Source of the DNA: Paramecium octaurelia
Lineage: Eukaryota > Ciliophora > Oligohymenophorea > Peniculida > Parameciidae
Assembly (NCBI GenBank): GCA_905182995.1
Contig: CAJJDP010000156.1
Location: 186,001-250,000 of the forward strand
Reading direction: 5' to 3'
Length of the DNA: 64,000 nucleotides
The translations under genes were made by a program, and so were the position numbers. Shown piece by piece: positions 1 through 18,660 of the stretch. The number at the start of each line of letters is the position of its first letter. Position 1 is the stretch's first letter. The notes under the pieces were generated by a model that worked only from the letters and a program-made list of their open reading frames with translations, was not told where the DNA came from and ran no database searches.

Positions 1-460
1 CATTTACTAAATCCTGCGACAACGTTAACAAATTGAGAATAAATTTATTGCTAATTAAATGGGTATTATTATAATTTAAATTCTTTTGACTGTTTACCTT
101 TAAAGGATCATATAAAAAAGAATTCATATCTAGAATATAAGCTTTTGAAATTATTTTAATAATCAAATTCTAATATATATTTCTTTGTTTATTTAATTGA
201 TTGGCAAGATTTATTTTTAGTCCATAATTTTTATTGAAATATTAACTGTAGTATCTTTAAAGTTTGTTGATCTTACATGTATTAATGTAATTTTGAAATT
301 GTTATAAAAACTTCCTTTTAGATTTTCAATATTAAAATGAATGATGGAGTAGAATTATCTTGAACCTGAAATAACTAGGAATGCCAATGTAATTATAATA
401 ATAGTTTATTATTTCAGATTTGTATTTGCAAATAAATTGAAATCATAAATGAATAATATA
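1..460. repeat. Unmerged contig-end overlap (copy of 1529-1988)
   Basis: These 460 bases are repeated exactly at 1529-1988 (offset 1528), and the first copy stops at a single N at 461. In the other exact junctions of this scaffold, the end of the left contig equals the start of the right contig. Here the right contig starts at 462, so an overlap of about 1527 bases is implied, two thirds of it left of the window. The sequence itself is AT-rich flank between the antigen gene and the first coiled-coil gene; I see no gene in it. I read it as an assembly artefact, not a biological duplication. Confidence 0.85.
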
Positions 461-461
461 N

Positions 462-1297
462 TTATCACCAAAATAGGTTGAACATAATGGTTTTGATGTT
501 GCAAAAATACAACCCTTTCCTGTTGTGATACATCCTATTTAATAGATCTAACAGTCATTATCAGTAGATAATGATTTGGGAGCATTTGTACATTATTTAG
601 CTATGCATTTAGTGTTACCAGCTGCCAATTCACAATATCCATCCGAACCAATCAAAAAGTAACAAGCAGCACCTTTTTCTGTGTAAGTAGAACATGCAGG
701 TTTTGGAGCATTAACGCAACCTTAACCATTGGTAACGCAACCAGCTAACCAGCTTGAACATTTTTCATCTGTATTTAAGGTAGCATTTGCTTCTACACAC
801 GTATAATCTCTGCAATTTCCAGCAGTTGTATCCCATTTACATTTCAAGATTCCTGAGATACTTGGAGTAGATTCACATTATTATAATGTGTAAGCCTTAC
901 ACACTTTAGTTTCGATACATGCATTTCCATCACTAACACAAAAATTGGATATAGCCTAGCAGTCTGTTGTTGTAGTTTTAACATATGCTTGGCATCCTGT
1001 AAAATGTGTGCATTTTGAGTCAACATAAGCACATCCTAATGTTTTAGCACAGTTTATTTCTGGCTTATCTACAAGCTCACAATATGGCGTGTATTTTTAG
1101 TTTACTTTATTTACAAGTTAGCATTTTGCTGCTGTACTTCCTTAAGCAATTATCCACTCACAATTTCCATTTATACTTTATTATTATTCGCAATCTCTTT
1201 GTGATTTCAGCTAACTGCAATCACTGCATTTATTTTCATATTTCACTTAATAAGTAAAACTCAAGAATATTAAGCATGTAAAAGATAAAATTTTCAT
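462..1297 (-). CDS. Surface (immobilisation) antigen, 5' part, cut at contig junction
   Basis: On the minus strand an ATG at 1297 opens a frame with only TAA/TAG (Gln) and no TGA until the N at 461. It starts with a signal peptide (MKILSFTCLIFLSF) followed by cysteine-rich modules (CSDC, NCEW, CELVDKPE, GCAYVDSKCTHF), the pattern of Paramecium GPI-anchored surface antigens. The N-terminal modules match those of the plus-strand antigen starting at 38964, so the two are paralogues. The fragment is about 278 codons; known antigens are 2000 or more. Because the contig overlap implied at 461 covers this stretch, the rest of the gene probably lies left of the window rather than being lost. Confidence 0.85.
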
Positions 1298-2164
1298 CTA
1301 CATAATTATAATAAACAATAGATTATCATGTTTGTTCAAATAGAATATAATATCTTTTTATCCCAATACATTTAATAATTAATTAAGTTGATTTTCAAAT
1401 TATATATTTTTATGATATTAACATATATTTGAGAATGTGTTCATAATACTTAGATTATTGCACTTATATATTCACATGTTATCATGAAAGACCTAATCAT
1501 ACCATATAGCATACATTATTAATTAGGTCATTTACTAAATCCTGCGACAACGTTAACAAATTGAGAATAAATTTATTGCTAATTAAATGGGTATTATTAT
1601 AATTTAAATTCTTTTGACTGTTTACCTTTAAAGGATCATATAAAAAAGAATTCATATCTAGAATATAAGCTTTTGAAATTATTTTAATAATCAAATTCTA
1701 ATATATATTTCTTTGTTTATTTAATTGATTGGCAAGATTTATTTTTAGTCCATAATTTTTATTGAAATATTAACTGTAGTATCTTTAAAGTTTGTTGATC
1801 TTACATGTATTAATGTAATTTTGAAATTGTTATAAAAACTTCCTTTTAGATTTTCAATATTAAAATGAATGATGGAGTAGAATTATCTTGAACCTGAAAT
1901 AACTAGGAATGCCAATGTAATTATAATAATAGTTTATTATTTCAGATTTGTATTTGCAAATAAATTGAAATCATAAATGAATAATATATGTTCAAGGCAT
2001 TTTAGGTTTTCTAGATCTCCAATAAAAAATGATAAAATGAATAAGATCCAAATAATCCCTCCAAACTAGTTTCGATAACTTAATTAATGAAAATCAAATA
2101 ATTGTGAAAATTTTAAAAACTAATAATAATATATTTAATGGATTAAGGTTAAGATCATCAAGTT
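1298..2164. other. AT-rich intergenic region between divergent genes
   Basis: This stretch separates the minus-strand antigen start from the plus-strand coiled-coil gene. It contains the second copy (1529-1988) of the contig-overlap sequence. Apart from that I see no coding frame, RNA gene or repeat. It must hold the promoters of both flanking genes, but no motif can be named. Confidence 0.6.
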
Positions 2165-3191
2165 ATGGATAAGGATGAAGAGATCAAGCAACTAAAGTTG
2201 GAGCTATAGGAATGCAGAGAAAGGGAAAAACGATTTAAAGATATCTCTCAACATCTGACTCAATTAGAGGCAAGGTAAATTGTATTGATATGATGAAAGA
2301 TATAATAATTTGAAGGATTAAAAATAAATAAGTGAGTAATAGTTGAAAACATAGATTGAGTAATATCAGAAGATGGTGAAGATATAACAGAAGGAGATAG
2401 AAAATTTGAAATAATAAGTTTAAGAATTGGAGGATGAGCTTGTAGAGAATGAGGAATAATAGAAGTAGCCAAACAAAATAATCGCAGATGAAAACCTTGC
2501 GATTAACAAATTAAATAGTGAGAAAACATAATTAGATGAAGAAGTGAAGGGATTAAAGGACAAAATCAAATAGTATCAAATTTGTATTAGTTTAGAATAA
2601 AACAGGAGTATGATAGCATATCCAAAGACTTCTTGTCCTTAAGTAAGCAAACAGATGCAACCAAGAGCTAATTTGCTTAGGTAATGATTTTTTGAAATAA
2701 ATAAGATTAAGGAGGAATTGGCATAGAAGACTTAAGAATTGAGACACACAAGAAGACAATATTAAGAGGCTTTGAATTACATCAGCCAATAGCAACCAAA
2801 TGCTTCATTCCAAAATAATTCAGCAGTGAATGAATTGTCATAGGCTAATTAATAACTGCAGACTCAAAATCAATAACTAAATAGAACGATATCTAAGTTG
2901 AAATAAGATTTAGACCATGTTAAGAAGGCTCATTAAGAAGTCTTGATCGAGGCTGATATGTTGAGTAGAAATTTAGAATAATCATAATTATTGAGTGAAT
3001 AGAGTAAAAATCAGAAAGAAGATGTAAGGAAATGAATAATATGAGTATAGATTTCTTAGGAGTTGGAAAGAGTGATTAGAATTGAGGAGTAGCAATTTTC
3101 ATAACGAATAATGCTGTTGAGATCTCTGAAAGATGAACTACAGGATACGAAATCAAGAAGTTTGTTGAATTTGAGAAGATATAATTATTGA
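2165..3191 (+). CDS. Coiled-coil protein, function unknown
   Basis: ATG at 2165 to TGA at 3189, with four introns: 2275-2299, 2573-2595, 2681-2705 and 3024-3050 (25, 23, 25 and 27 nt; two end in AAG). The frame is recovered after each splice. The product is about 308 aa, almost entirely charged and Gln-rich heptad-like sequence (start MDKDEEIKQLKLELQE), so a long coiled coil and probably cytoskeletal. No signal peptide or catalytic domain is visible. The deoxyhypusine hydroxylase gene follows 21 bases downstream on the same strand. The family is not recognised; the intron placements are by eye and the AAG acceptors are the weak point. Confidence 0.75.
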
Positions 3192-3212
3192 TAATAATTT
3201 TTATTAATAACA

Positions 3213-4139
3213 ATGGAAAAATCACCACAAAAATTTTATGAAATCATTATCAATGCTAATTCCACAGTCGATTAGATATACACTGCAATTTTTGAATTGA
3301 GAACCATTAACAATAAGGAAGCAGTGGAACTCCTGAAATAGGGTTTCCATCATCTGAATAAAGTAGAGAATAAGTCATGTTTACTATTACATGAGATAGC
3401 CTATGCATTAGGGTAAGCAGATTTAGGTTTGGAATCATTAATCACTTAATTTCTCATTTAAATAATTTGTGATGATCAACAATTTGATGTAGTTAGACAT
3501 GAAGCTGCTGAGGCTTTGGCAAACATCAATTAAAAGGAAGCTTTGGAGATATTTGAGAAATATTCCAAGAAGAATGTCAATGATGATCTCAATATCTTAC
3601 AAGATACGTGTACAATAGGGTTAGAGAAAGCCAAGTCAATTAATGATTTAGGGCATTTATATGGGTTAAAGTACCTCGGGACAAGAGAACCCGCTGCTCC
3701 ATTTGAGCATTTGGAGAAGAATCCAGTGGAATACATTTTGGATGAATAGACAACTCTGTTTAATAAATATAGAGCACTTTATTATTTGAGAAATAATGCT
3801 GATACTTATTTTGATAAAATTGACCAATTATTAATCAGCAACAAACTTGGAGCATTGTTTAAACATGAGGTAGATTAGAATTGAATTATAATTTAGATTT
3901 GTTTTGTGATTGGTTAGGTAGGAGAAGCACCAAAATAAATACATGAGGCTTTGATTAATATGATAAAGGATGAGAATCAGCCAGCAATTGCTCGTCATGA
4001 GGCTATTGCTGCATTCTAAACTGTGAGTTCGAATAAAGAAATTACACTGGAGATTTTGAATGCGTATGCTAAGAGTCCTGATTAGATAGTGAGGGAAACT
4101 GCGATAGTGTCATTGAAGATGATGGAATTCTATGGTTGA
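3213..4139 (+). CDS. DOHH: Deoxyhypusine hydroxylase (HEAT-repeat di-iron enzyme)
   Basis: The product of 299 aa hydroxylates deoxyhypusine on translation factor eIF5A, the last step of hypusine synthesis in the cytosol. Four His-Glu metal-ligand pairs typical of the family are visible at about residues 60-61 (LLHEIAYALG), 96-97 (VRHEAAEALA), 218-219 (FKHE) and 253-254 (ARHEAIAAF), arranged as two pairs in each half, as in the human enzyme of about 300 aa. One intron, 3870-3896 (27 nt), lies right after the third HE pair; splicing restores KHE-ICFVIGQ. ATG at 3213, TGA at 4137. Nothing in the sequence suggests loss of function. Confidence 0.95.
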
Positions 4140-4217
4140 TTAATTGTAGTGTAGAAATTATATATTAAATGTTGAATAGAGAGTAGGAATTATCAATATG
4201 ATAATTAATATTTAATA

Positions 4218-4793
4218 ATGTAATCGTAACCTAAGTCAGGATCTATATATCACTGTTTATCCCCTTAGAATATTAAACGAGCGGTGAATAAGATTCAATG
4301 TCGAGAGCAATAAAGCAATCCTTGTGTGAGATTGAATAACTAGGACAATCGACTCAAATAATTCCAAACTCTTCTAAATTCATACATGCAGAGTAAATCG
4401 CCTTCTATCACTAAAACTATATAAAGTCGAAAAAGTCTTAATGAACCCAGCATAAACAACATGGCCAGAAACTCAGTGACTCCACAGAAAAGTGAGATTT
4501 CAATTACACGCAAATAAAATACTGAGCATAAAGAATTCTTACTCTGCTAATCCATCTCAAGTCAAACTTCTGATTTCGGTCCTTAAAATCAATTTAAAGT
4601 GTAGTTGTAATAAATACAGCAAAAAGTACGTGAACGCTTTAAGAGATATGAGGAGGAGAAGAGGCAATTCCATGAAGATAAGAAACTCTTTTTGGAAGAG
4701 AAAAAACAATTAGTCTCTAGAATACAACAATTGGAATTGCAGGTTCAAGAATTGACCAAAAAAAAAGAAGCTTTAGATCAATCATTTGGTTGA
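4218..4793 (+). CDS. Hypothetical protein with C-terminal coiled coil
   Basis: A single uninterrupted frame from ATG at 4218 to TGA at 4791 encodes 191 aa. The first 120 residues are Ser/Gln/Asn-rich and probably disordered; the last 60 are strongly charged (KRYEEEKRQFHEDKK) and predicted coiled coil. No signal peptide, membrane segment or catalytic motif is seen. It sits between the DOHH gene and another coiled-coil gene, all on the same strand, with gaps under 80 bases. I do not recognise the family; a cytoskeletal or basal-body role would be a guess. Confidence 0.75.
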
Positions 4794-4839
4794 TATGCTA
4801 CTAACAATTTTGTTTATATAAATATATAATTTAACAGTT

Positions 4840-6090
4840 ATGAATACACAAATTAAAGCAACCAGATAACCATTATCTCAAATTGATTTTAATTAAGATC
4901 TAGATAATTGCGGTACTACGCCTAAACATAAATAATTCAAAACTGCTATTACACTAAATAGTGATTATAAGAATAATCAAAATTATAATGTCCAATTCAA
5001 GGTCAAATAGTAGAATCAAGCTATAGATTAACCTAGTATTAACAATGCAAGCAGACTTAATGAAAATAATACAATTTTCATGAGTCCTGCCCCACTTCGC
5101 AGAAATACTCAATTTCAAATATAATAATAATAATAGCAATAGATTACTTCACCTTTGTAGAAGAACTATAGTTAGAAGCACTTTTAACCCAATTCTCCAA
5201 TTACTAAACCCAACATGTAATTTAGAGGAGTTTCTCAATAACCTTTTAGTTAAAATGTGTCTCATACAACAACTCAAAAATTAGAGTCGGATGTTCAAAT
5301 TCTAAAGAATCAGAATCATGCACTATAATAATAAATATTTCAACTAGAGTCTAATATTTAAAGAGGAAACAGTACTCAATTCATTAAGGAATTAGAAAAC
5401 AAAATTTTAATGCTTTCAAAATTAAACGAAAAATTAAATTAAGATAATTAACAACTAATAAAAATTAGCAATGTTGAATAACTCAGAAAAGAAAAGGACC
5501 TCCAATCCAAACAATTAGAGGAATTAGAGAGTCAATACGAAAACTTGTTAAAACAGTTCGAGTAATTCGATTGTCAGAAATTGAATGAAATGGAGCAGAT
5601 GAATCAAGAAAATAAGATAGAGAATTTGGTTATGGATCTGGAAGATAAAATAACTGGACTGATAATTGAGAATGAGAAATTGAATTAATAGATTTAAGAA
5701 GGAATGAAAATTGATTAAAATATTGAACAACTCTAGTTAGAAGTGCAATAACATTAGATTGCATATTAAAAATTGAAGCATGAAGAAGTCTAATATAGAT
5801 TTAAATATGATACAGCAAATTATGATGAGAAGGTGAGCAAGAGACATCAGCAGCAAAGTGATAGTAGTAGAGATAAAGTATTCGAAAATGTATTAGAATA
5901 AGTGTTATTTAATAGATTAAACTCTTGGAAGAAGAGAACTCAAAGCTGAGAGGGTTACTAAAGGATGTGGACTATGAAGAGGAGATCAAGGATCTGGAAG
6001 ATAGGGTATGTCATTATTATTAAATTATGATAGATTCGAGTGATAGCCCAGGATAATAAAAAGCTAGAAATGTTTTTGTTGTAGAAGTGA
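4840..6090 (+). CDS. Coiled-coil protein, function unknown
   Basis: ATG at 4840, TGA at 6088, introns 5890-5915 (26 nt) and 6006-6033 (28 nt), both GTA...TAG. The mature frame is 398 aa and divisible by three. Residues 1-140 are low-complexity, rich in Asn, Gln, Ser and Thr; from about 150 to the end the protein is a long coiled coil (for example ENLLKQFEQFDCQKLNEMEQ). No transmembrane segment or known domain is visible. The spliced C-terminus (EEEIKDLEDR then IRVIAQDNKKLEM) keeps the heptad pattern across the second intron, supporting the model. Function unknown. Confidence 0.8.
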
Positions 6091-6162
6091 TATATATATT
6101 GAATTGGCTTATTTCAAAAATTAATTCAGAGACTCTTGATTTTATATGAATTATTTAATAAA

Positions 6163-7773
6163 ATGAAGAGTTGTGATTTATGCAAAATTGGAGCACGCAG
6201 AAAGATGAGAGACTACCTGGAGGAGAAGTACTTTGAAGCTTTTAATTTCTACTTTGCAAAGCCTATCAACGAAATCATAGCTTAGATCCCTCACGCCTCG
6301 CATGTAATATATTTTAAGGATTATGTAATCTTAGATGAGCGGATGGAATATTTGAAAAGGTATGTGGTGTTGGTAATGTTATATTACAAGATTCTACAGC
6401 AAGGAAGAGGTTGGGCCACGCATGGACATTCTTATAGACTTCTACACTCAGAATTACAAGCATATGCATCCGAACTTGTGTGTGACTGAGGCTCATAAGA
6501 TCATGAATAAGCGCAACAATAGATATGATAAATTGTTTTATCAGAAGGATCGCGAATAGAGTCATTAGCAAGGGATGAGTAGGCAGGTATTGAATTCGAA
6601 ATCGACGGACAACATCAGTTTCGAAACTCAGGAACATGACATCTACGAGGAAGCCACTCAAGAAACCAACAAGCAAGGCTTCGATTTAAGGGGATTGCAG
6701 ATCATCAGAAATCTCTAACAATTAAATCAATCAGAACAATCTGACATTACTTTGAAGGAGTGCATTGTGCAAGTGAATCAGATGTATGGGAAACGCAAGA
6801 AGCAATCCACTTATTCTAAGAGCATCAAGCAGCGCAAACAAGCAGAAAGTTGTAAGAAAGGTATAACACAGTCTATTATAGGGACGAATTCGAAAAGCGA
6901 ATCAAAGATTTCATCGAATATCAAGCAGAATAACGAGGAACCCTTGGAATTGGGCAAGGGGATCGATTAATTTAATGATTTTGATGCTAAGCCCAAACTA
7001 ACTAGAATGCAGAGTGATTCATAAACCATCTAGAGAATGTTGAAGGAATATCAGAAGATGAAGCAATTGAGGAGTGCAGTCTCTTCCGATTAGCTACCGA
7101 TGAGTACTTCCGTTCAAGGATTTTAAGGTTAATAAAAAAGTTTAAGATAAGATCATAATAATAATAATGGGAGTATGCATAGTAGTACATCAACTAAACA
7201 AGAAGCACTCAAAAAAGTATATTAACCTTTGCCCAAGAAAATTACAACTAATTAAATTGATAAAATTGCCAAGGGTGGTTGCTTGACTGATAGGACTTAC
7301 AAAAGACCTCCTCCGATTTCTGAGGATCTCATGCTGAAGATTCATGATTAAATCAAGGGGTTGAACACTGTGGAAAGTAAATAGAAAGTTGAATTTAAAT
7401 ATATGATTCCATCATAGTATAATTCATAATAAAATCAAAAATTAGTGAGTACCAAAGCTAAATCATCCAATTCCAAAAAAATAATCAGTGAGTTGGGCAC
7501 TAAATCATAACACATCAATAAATAAACCACTTAGAAAGCTGATGAAATTGTTAAGAAATACATCTAATTTGCTTAATAAACAATGAAGAAAAAGTTTGAT
7601 TTTAAGTTAAATCTCTAAGGATTGAATGAAGAACCTCAAGAAGAGGAAATTTGTAATATATTTATCATATAATCTATTAAGCTAGCAAACGAAACAATTT
7701 CTTTACTGAAAGACACAGTCAAGTCTAGGATAGAGAACAATTCAATTCTCATCGAAAAATCTTATAAAAATGA
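6163..7773 (+). CDS. Hypothetical protein, Cys-containing N-terminus and disordered tail
   Basis: ATG at 6163. Intron 1 is 6360-6390 (31 nt, AAG end); it joins EYLKR to FYSKEEVGPRMD. The N-terminal 150 aa look folded (KSCDLCKIGARRKMRDYLEE, CxxC); the rest is Lys/Gln/Ser-rich and low complexity. The 3' end depends on a second intron starting at 7653. With a 29-nt intron (7653-7681, AAG) the protein stops at TGA 7771 (516 aa, sum divisible by three). With a 33-nt intron ending TAG (7653-7685), or with retention, the frame stays open through to the ATG of the next gene at 7904. I prefer the 29-nt version. Family not recognised. Confidence 0.7.
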
Positions 7774-7903
7774 GAATTAATTATTATTAATATATTATTA
7801 TTATAAATTGAGTCATATTCCTGTCAGAATTCAATCTATTTACGCATTGAATTAAATTTATAAACTTAATTATATTCATTAAACAACACAATTAAATTTA
7901 ACA

Positions 7904-8419
7904 ATGAATCCTATCCCTCAAAAAGAAATAGTACACATACCCAAATTCAAAGTGGTTGGTCTAAGAAGGAGAATCTACTTGGCAAAAGAGACTGATCAAT
8001 AGAACAACACTTTTAGCCAAACTTATAAGGAGTTTTTTTCTAACAAACTGAATGAAAAGATCCAACATAGAGCCCATCCTGGAAGAACCTATTGTCTTTA
8101 CTATGATTTCAAAGATTTCTAGGATAGATCTCAATTCAACTATTACATACTAGTAGGTGAAGTGGTGACAGACGTTGGAGTTGTTCCTGAAGGCATGGAA
8201 GTCTATGAAGTGGAAGACTCCAGTTATGCCAAGTTTGAAGGAGGACCAGGACCCATACCTGAGATTGTTAAACAAACTTGGAGTGCTCTGCATTAGATAA
8301 AGCCAGAAGAATGGGGAGGCAAGAGAACCTACAAGACAGAGTTCGAAGTCTATAGAGAAGGACAGGAAGATATCAAGAACATGAGATTTGAATTGTACAT
8401 TGGTTTGGTGATTGAATGA
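7904..8419 (+). CDS. GyrI-like / AraC effector-binding-domain protein
   Basis: An intronless 171-aa frame (ATG 7904, TGA 8417). The layout matches the GyrI-like small-molecule-binding fold: an N-terminal strand (IPKFKVVGLRRRIYLAKET), a middle YYILVGEVV segment, then YEVEDSSYAKFEGGPGPIPE, a helix (IVKQTWSALHQIKPEEWGGK) and a terminal acidic strand with FEVYREG and ELYIGLVIE. In bacteria such domains bind hydrophobic effectors or act as gyrase inhibitors; eukaryotic stand-alone copies have no settled role. No signal peptide is seen, so cytosolic. The upstream reading frame can run into this gene in phase (see findings). Confidence 0.7.
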
Positions 8420-8458
8420 ATATAAAAAAAGATTATTGATTATGATAAATATATTATT

Positions 8459-15425
<6,967 letters not shown>

Positions 15426-15453
15426 ATTATAGAATTAATTATATTTAATTTTT

Positions 15454-16719
15454 ATGAAAAACGTGAACAAATTTGTAATATTGTCACTACTTCTAATGAT
15501 AAACTATGCATTGGAAGATGTGGATATGAAATAACAAATTTAATAACTTGATCAAAACAGATTTGGTCACACTCTTCTTGATACGATTTACTTGTAATTG
15601 TAAACCTAAGAACCGATTGAAAGATTGATGGGAACTTTACAATAAATCGAAGATAGATATTATCAAGATTAAAAGGAAGAGGATGTTTCACACAAAGACT
15701 ATCAAGACTCCTGCTCTGTGGTAATGTCTCTAACCATTTCATATAGGATCTCTAAAATTTAGATCAAAATATCAAAGTGAGTGACAATGAACGTATTAAA
15801 TTGGAAGCAAGATTGGAAGGTGAACTCTATCCAAAGAGAGAAATCTTATAGAAATTAATAACTTAAAAGCAAGGAGAACTTAAAGAATTCAGCGATGAGT
15901 TGAATGAATTAGATCAATAGAGAGAAGAAGAAAATGATGAGCATCAACACAAAATTCACGAACACGAAGATGTTATTGCCATCTTGATGTAGGCTAGAAC
16001 ATTGTTCTCAGAGAATCTATAGTCTCATGACAACTCCTTTATTTAATTGAATAACAATGGAATTGAATTACTGTAAAAGCACTTCGGAGCATCCATCAAA
16101 AGAGCAAGTACTCATCAATTCTCAACCATTAAATAGGTAAATTCACCTATAGAACCTCCTGGGGGAAAATGTTCAAAGCTTTGGCCACCATAACTTCAAG
16201 AGTTAATCAATTGTAAGATTCAGCATAAGTTGAGAATGTCATTTTGCTTATTGATTAATTATTAGAACAAGTTCATGATTCAATGGATCTTGAGAAGTTC
16301 TCAGAGGAAAAAAGAATACAAGCCTATGAGAAAACTAGAAATTTGCTTGTCATTTCAATCAACACCACTGAAAGCACTTTGGCCTCAGCCATATCAGATT
16401 TGGCATTGTATCTTATTTATTAAGTCTGTCTAGAGTCAATGAAGTTATAGAGTAGACACAAGCTACTCTCGATAATGTGAATTAGAGATTGGAAATGCTC
16501 CAATAATCTAGAAATGATCGATTCATCATATGTGAACAAGAGGCTTAGGATTACTCGGATTCCAGAGCACAAAGGTAATGATTAGATTTGTTTACTTTTA
16601 GGGATTCTGACAGAGATGTCGTGTCTTAAACCATTGGATTGTTGAATAAATCATTAAGAACTTTGAAGGAGTAATTGGCATTGAGAATGGCTGCAGGAGA
16701 ATAATTGGAAGATGTTTGA
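15454..16719 (+). CDS. Trichocyst matrix protein precursor (TMP family)
   Basis: ATG 15454, TGA 16717, introns 15721-15746, 16108-16136, 16408-16433 and 16575-16601; 385 aa. A signal peptide (MKNVNKFVILSLLLMINYAL) is followed by the TMP pattern: FGHTLLDTIYLQLQTQEPIE, a conserved Cys, long coiled coil with acidic/His-rich HQHKIHEHEDVIAIL, and a C-terminal helix (RDVVSQTIGLLNKSLRTLKE). TMP precursors enter the secretory pathway, are cleaved and crystallise inside trichocysts, the regulated secretory organelles of Paramecium. The family is large and multigenic. The second intron was deduced from the need to restore the frame. It starts 28 bases after the BEACH gene stop. Confidence 0.88.
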
Positions 16720-16870
16720 TTTAATATTATCAGTTTGACATTCAAAGCACTTATTCATTATATTACTATTTCATAAAATTAATTAGCTACTTGTAGAAAT
16801 TGTAAGACATTGAAACTTAAAAAATATTCATCACATAAATTAATTATTTTTCAAGAGATATTAAGTATTT

Positions 16871-17257
16871 TCAATCTAACACAAATGCCAACCAATCTTA
16901 ATCTAATAATTTGTTTTATATATTCGATCTGTTTATTGATTTGATCCTGATCTATTTTCTTTGCATTGATCCTCTTGTAGTTAAACATTGGTCGACTGAA
17001 AATTCTTTTCTTTTTTGAAAGGAGGATTCTGGTCTCTCGGTAATCAAAGCCTTTTTGTTCACATGGCATATTTTATCAAGGATTTCTTTTGCATGCTTCT
17101 GAGTTGGAGTCACATAATGATATTCAAAGAGTGGTTTTTTGGTATAGAAATTCTTGTGCTTTGAAAATCGTGGTCGAAATGAAAAGCTAGTTTCGTCATC
17201 TAACAAAAGGTTTGATGCATCAATAAATATTTTTTGTCCATTTGATTTATGTCTCAT
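16871..17257 (-). CDS. Small hypothetical protein
   Basis: Minus-strand frame from ATG at 17257 to TGA at 16873-16871, 128 aa, no intron. It contains several TAG/TAA glutamine codons near the 3' end, so it is only full length under the ciliate code. The protein is basic and has an FRPRFSKHKNFYTKKPLFEY segment but no signal peptide or domain that I recognise. It converges on the trichocyst matrix protein gene and diverges from the laforin-like gene. The 283 bases up to the latter hold no further frame. Confidence 0.65.
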
Positions 17258-17540
17258 TAAATAAAATAAAATAGTTATTATCTCAATAAAGATAATAAAA
17301 TGATGATATATTTACTTTCTTCAATTCAATTCAATACAGTTATTTTTATTTATTTATTGTCAGATTAGTCAGTGTTATGCAATTCTCATGAACCAATACG
17401 ATGAGTATTAATTATATTAATAATGAGTAATAACAATTATGAGCTATTATTATTTTTGAAATTAATGAAATATTTGAAAACGATATTTTGGTTAGATTTA
17501 TAAAATAAAAGTAATTGATATATTAATATATTTAAACAAT

Positions 17541-18584
17541 ATGAGCTCTATTTCCATTTAGAGACACGTGAATTATGGGGAAGTGATTTTGATTGTTGGT
17601 GATTGTCATTTAGTGTAATGGAATGTGTAAAATGGAATTTAGATGGAATGGAATCCAGGAGATATTTGGAGAGCTCGTGTAGAGTGTTGTTGTTTACCCA
17701 TGAATTACAGATACGTTATTGTGAAATAAAACAATCGACAAATCGTTGAATGGGAAGATGGAATAAGTAGAGTTTTGAATTCCAAAGACGATGTGGAAGA
17801 CGCATGGAGTCACATCAAAATCAGAATCAAAGTGAACTCTTATGTTGATTCAAAGATGTTTGTAAATTTATATTCAGAAAAGGGAAGATCCAAAATTAGA
17901 CTAGATTAAGTAGTTACTGAGGAGAATGATTATGAGTATAAGATGGAATTGCAAATCCCTAGCAAATCAATCAATTCATTTGCATATAAGTACCAACAAG
18001 ATCAAAAATGGGAACGAAATGGAGTCAGAGTATTTACGAAACATCCCATTCTGAATAATGTGATCGAAATCGTAGAATCTGACCTAGACTTTGCTCTCAA
18101 TTATAATCAGATATTGGAGAATCTCTATGTTGGTTCCTATCTCTATAGCGAGTAAAATATAACGTAATTAGTTTTTAGTGAAATTCATATTCTATAGAAA
18201 TTGGGAGTGGATGCCATAGTTAATCTATAAACGACTGAGGATCTGATCAACAAAGATTTGCAGGAGGATTACTTTGATCACATCAGAGAATCTTGTCAAT
18301 CGTATCAGATAACGTATTCGCATTTTCCTATACGAGATTGCAATAAGCGATCCTTCCTGTAAAAGGGAATGCAGGCTTATCAGATCTTAAAGAAACTGCT
18401 TGAGGAAGGTAAGTGCGTCTATGTTCATTGTACTGATGGAATTCAGAGGAGCATTTAAACAGTCATACTCTATTTAGTATTGGATTTAAATTATTCTCTG
18501 GAAGACGCTATTGCACTCGTGAAGGCAGCCAGGCAGAGATCGAAGCCTATTCGAGAAGTATTGTAGTAACTCTTGGAACAGTGA
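17541..18584 (+). CDS. Laforin-like glucan phosphatase (CBM20 + dual-specificity phosphatase)
   Basis: Intronless, 347 aa. Residues about 8-75 resemble a CBM20 starch/glycogen-binding domain (VILIVGDCHLVQWNVQ ... MEWNPGDIWRARV ... YRYVIV ... WEDGISRVL). The second half is a dual-specificity phosphatase: a general-acid Asp near residue 266 (FPIRDCNKRS) and the Cx5R signature VHCTDGIQRS with the catalytic Cys at about 297. This architecture, CBM then phosphatase, is that of laforin, which removes phosphate from glycogen; some protists that store crystalline polyglucan keep it. The signature has Gln before the catalytic Arg rather than Gly. No signal peptide, so cytosolic. Confidence 0.88.
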
Positions 18585-18660
18585 ATGATTTTTTTTGTTA
18601 TCCGATATTTGTAAATTATTTAATTATTCCCTATATGTTTTTATATATGTTTGTATTAAA

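Noticed and set aside
6314..6676. Minus-strand 120-codon frame opposite the hypothetical gene at 6163-7773
   Set aside because: The plus-strand frame is coherent through the splice and has better composition; the other is its shadow.
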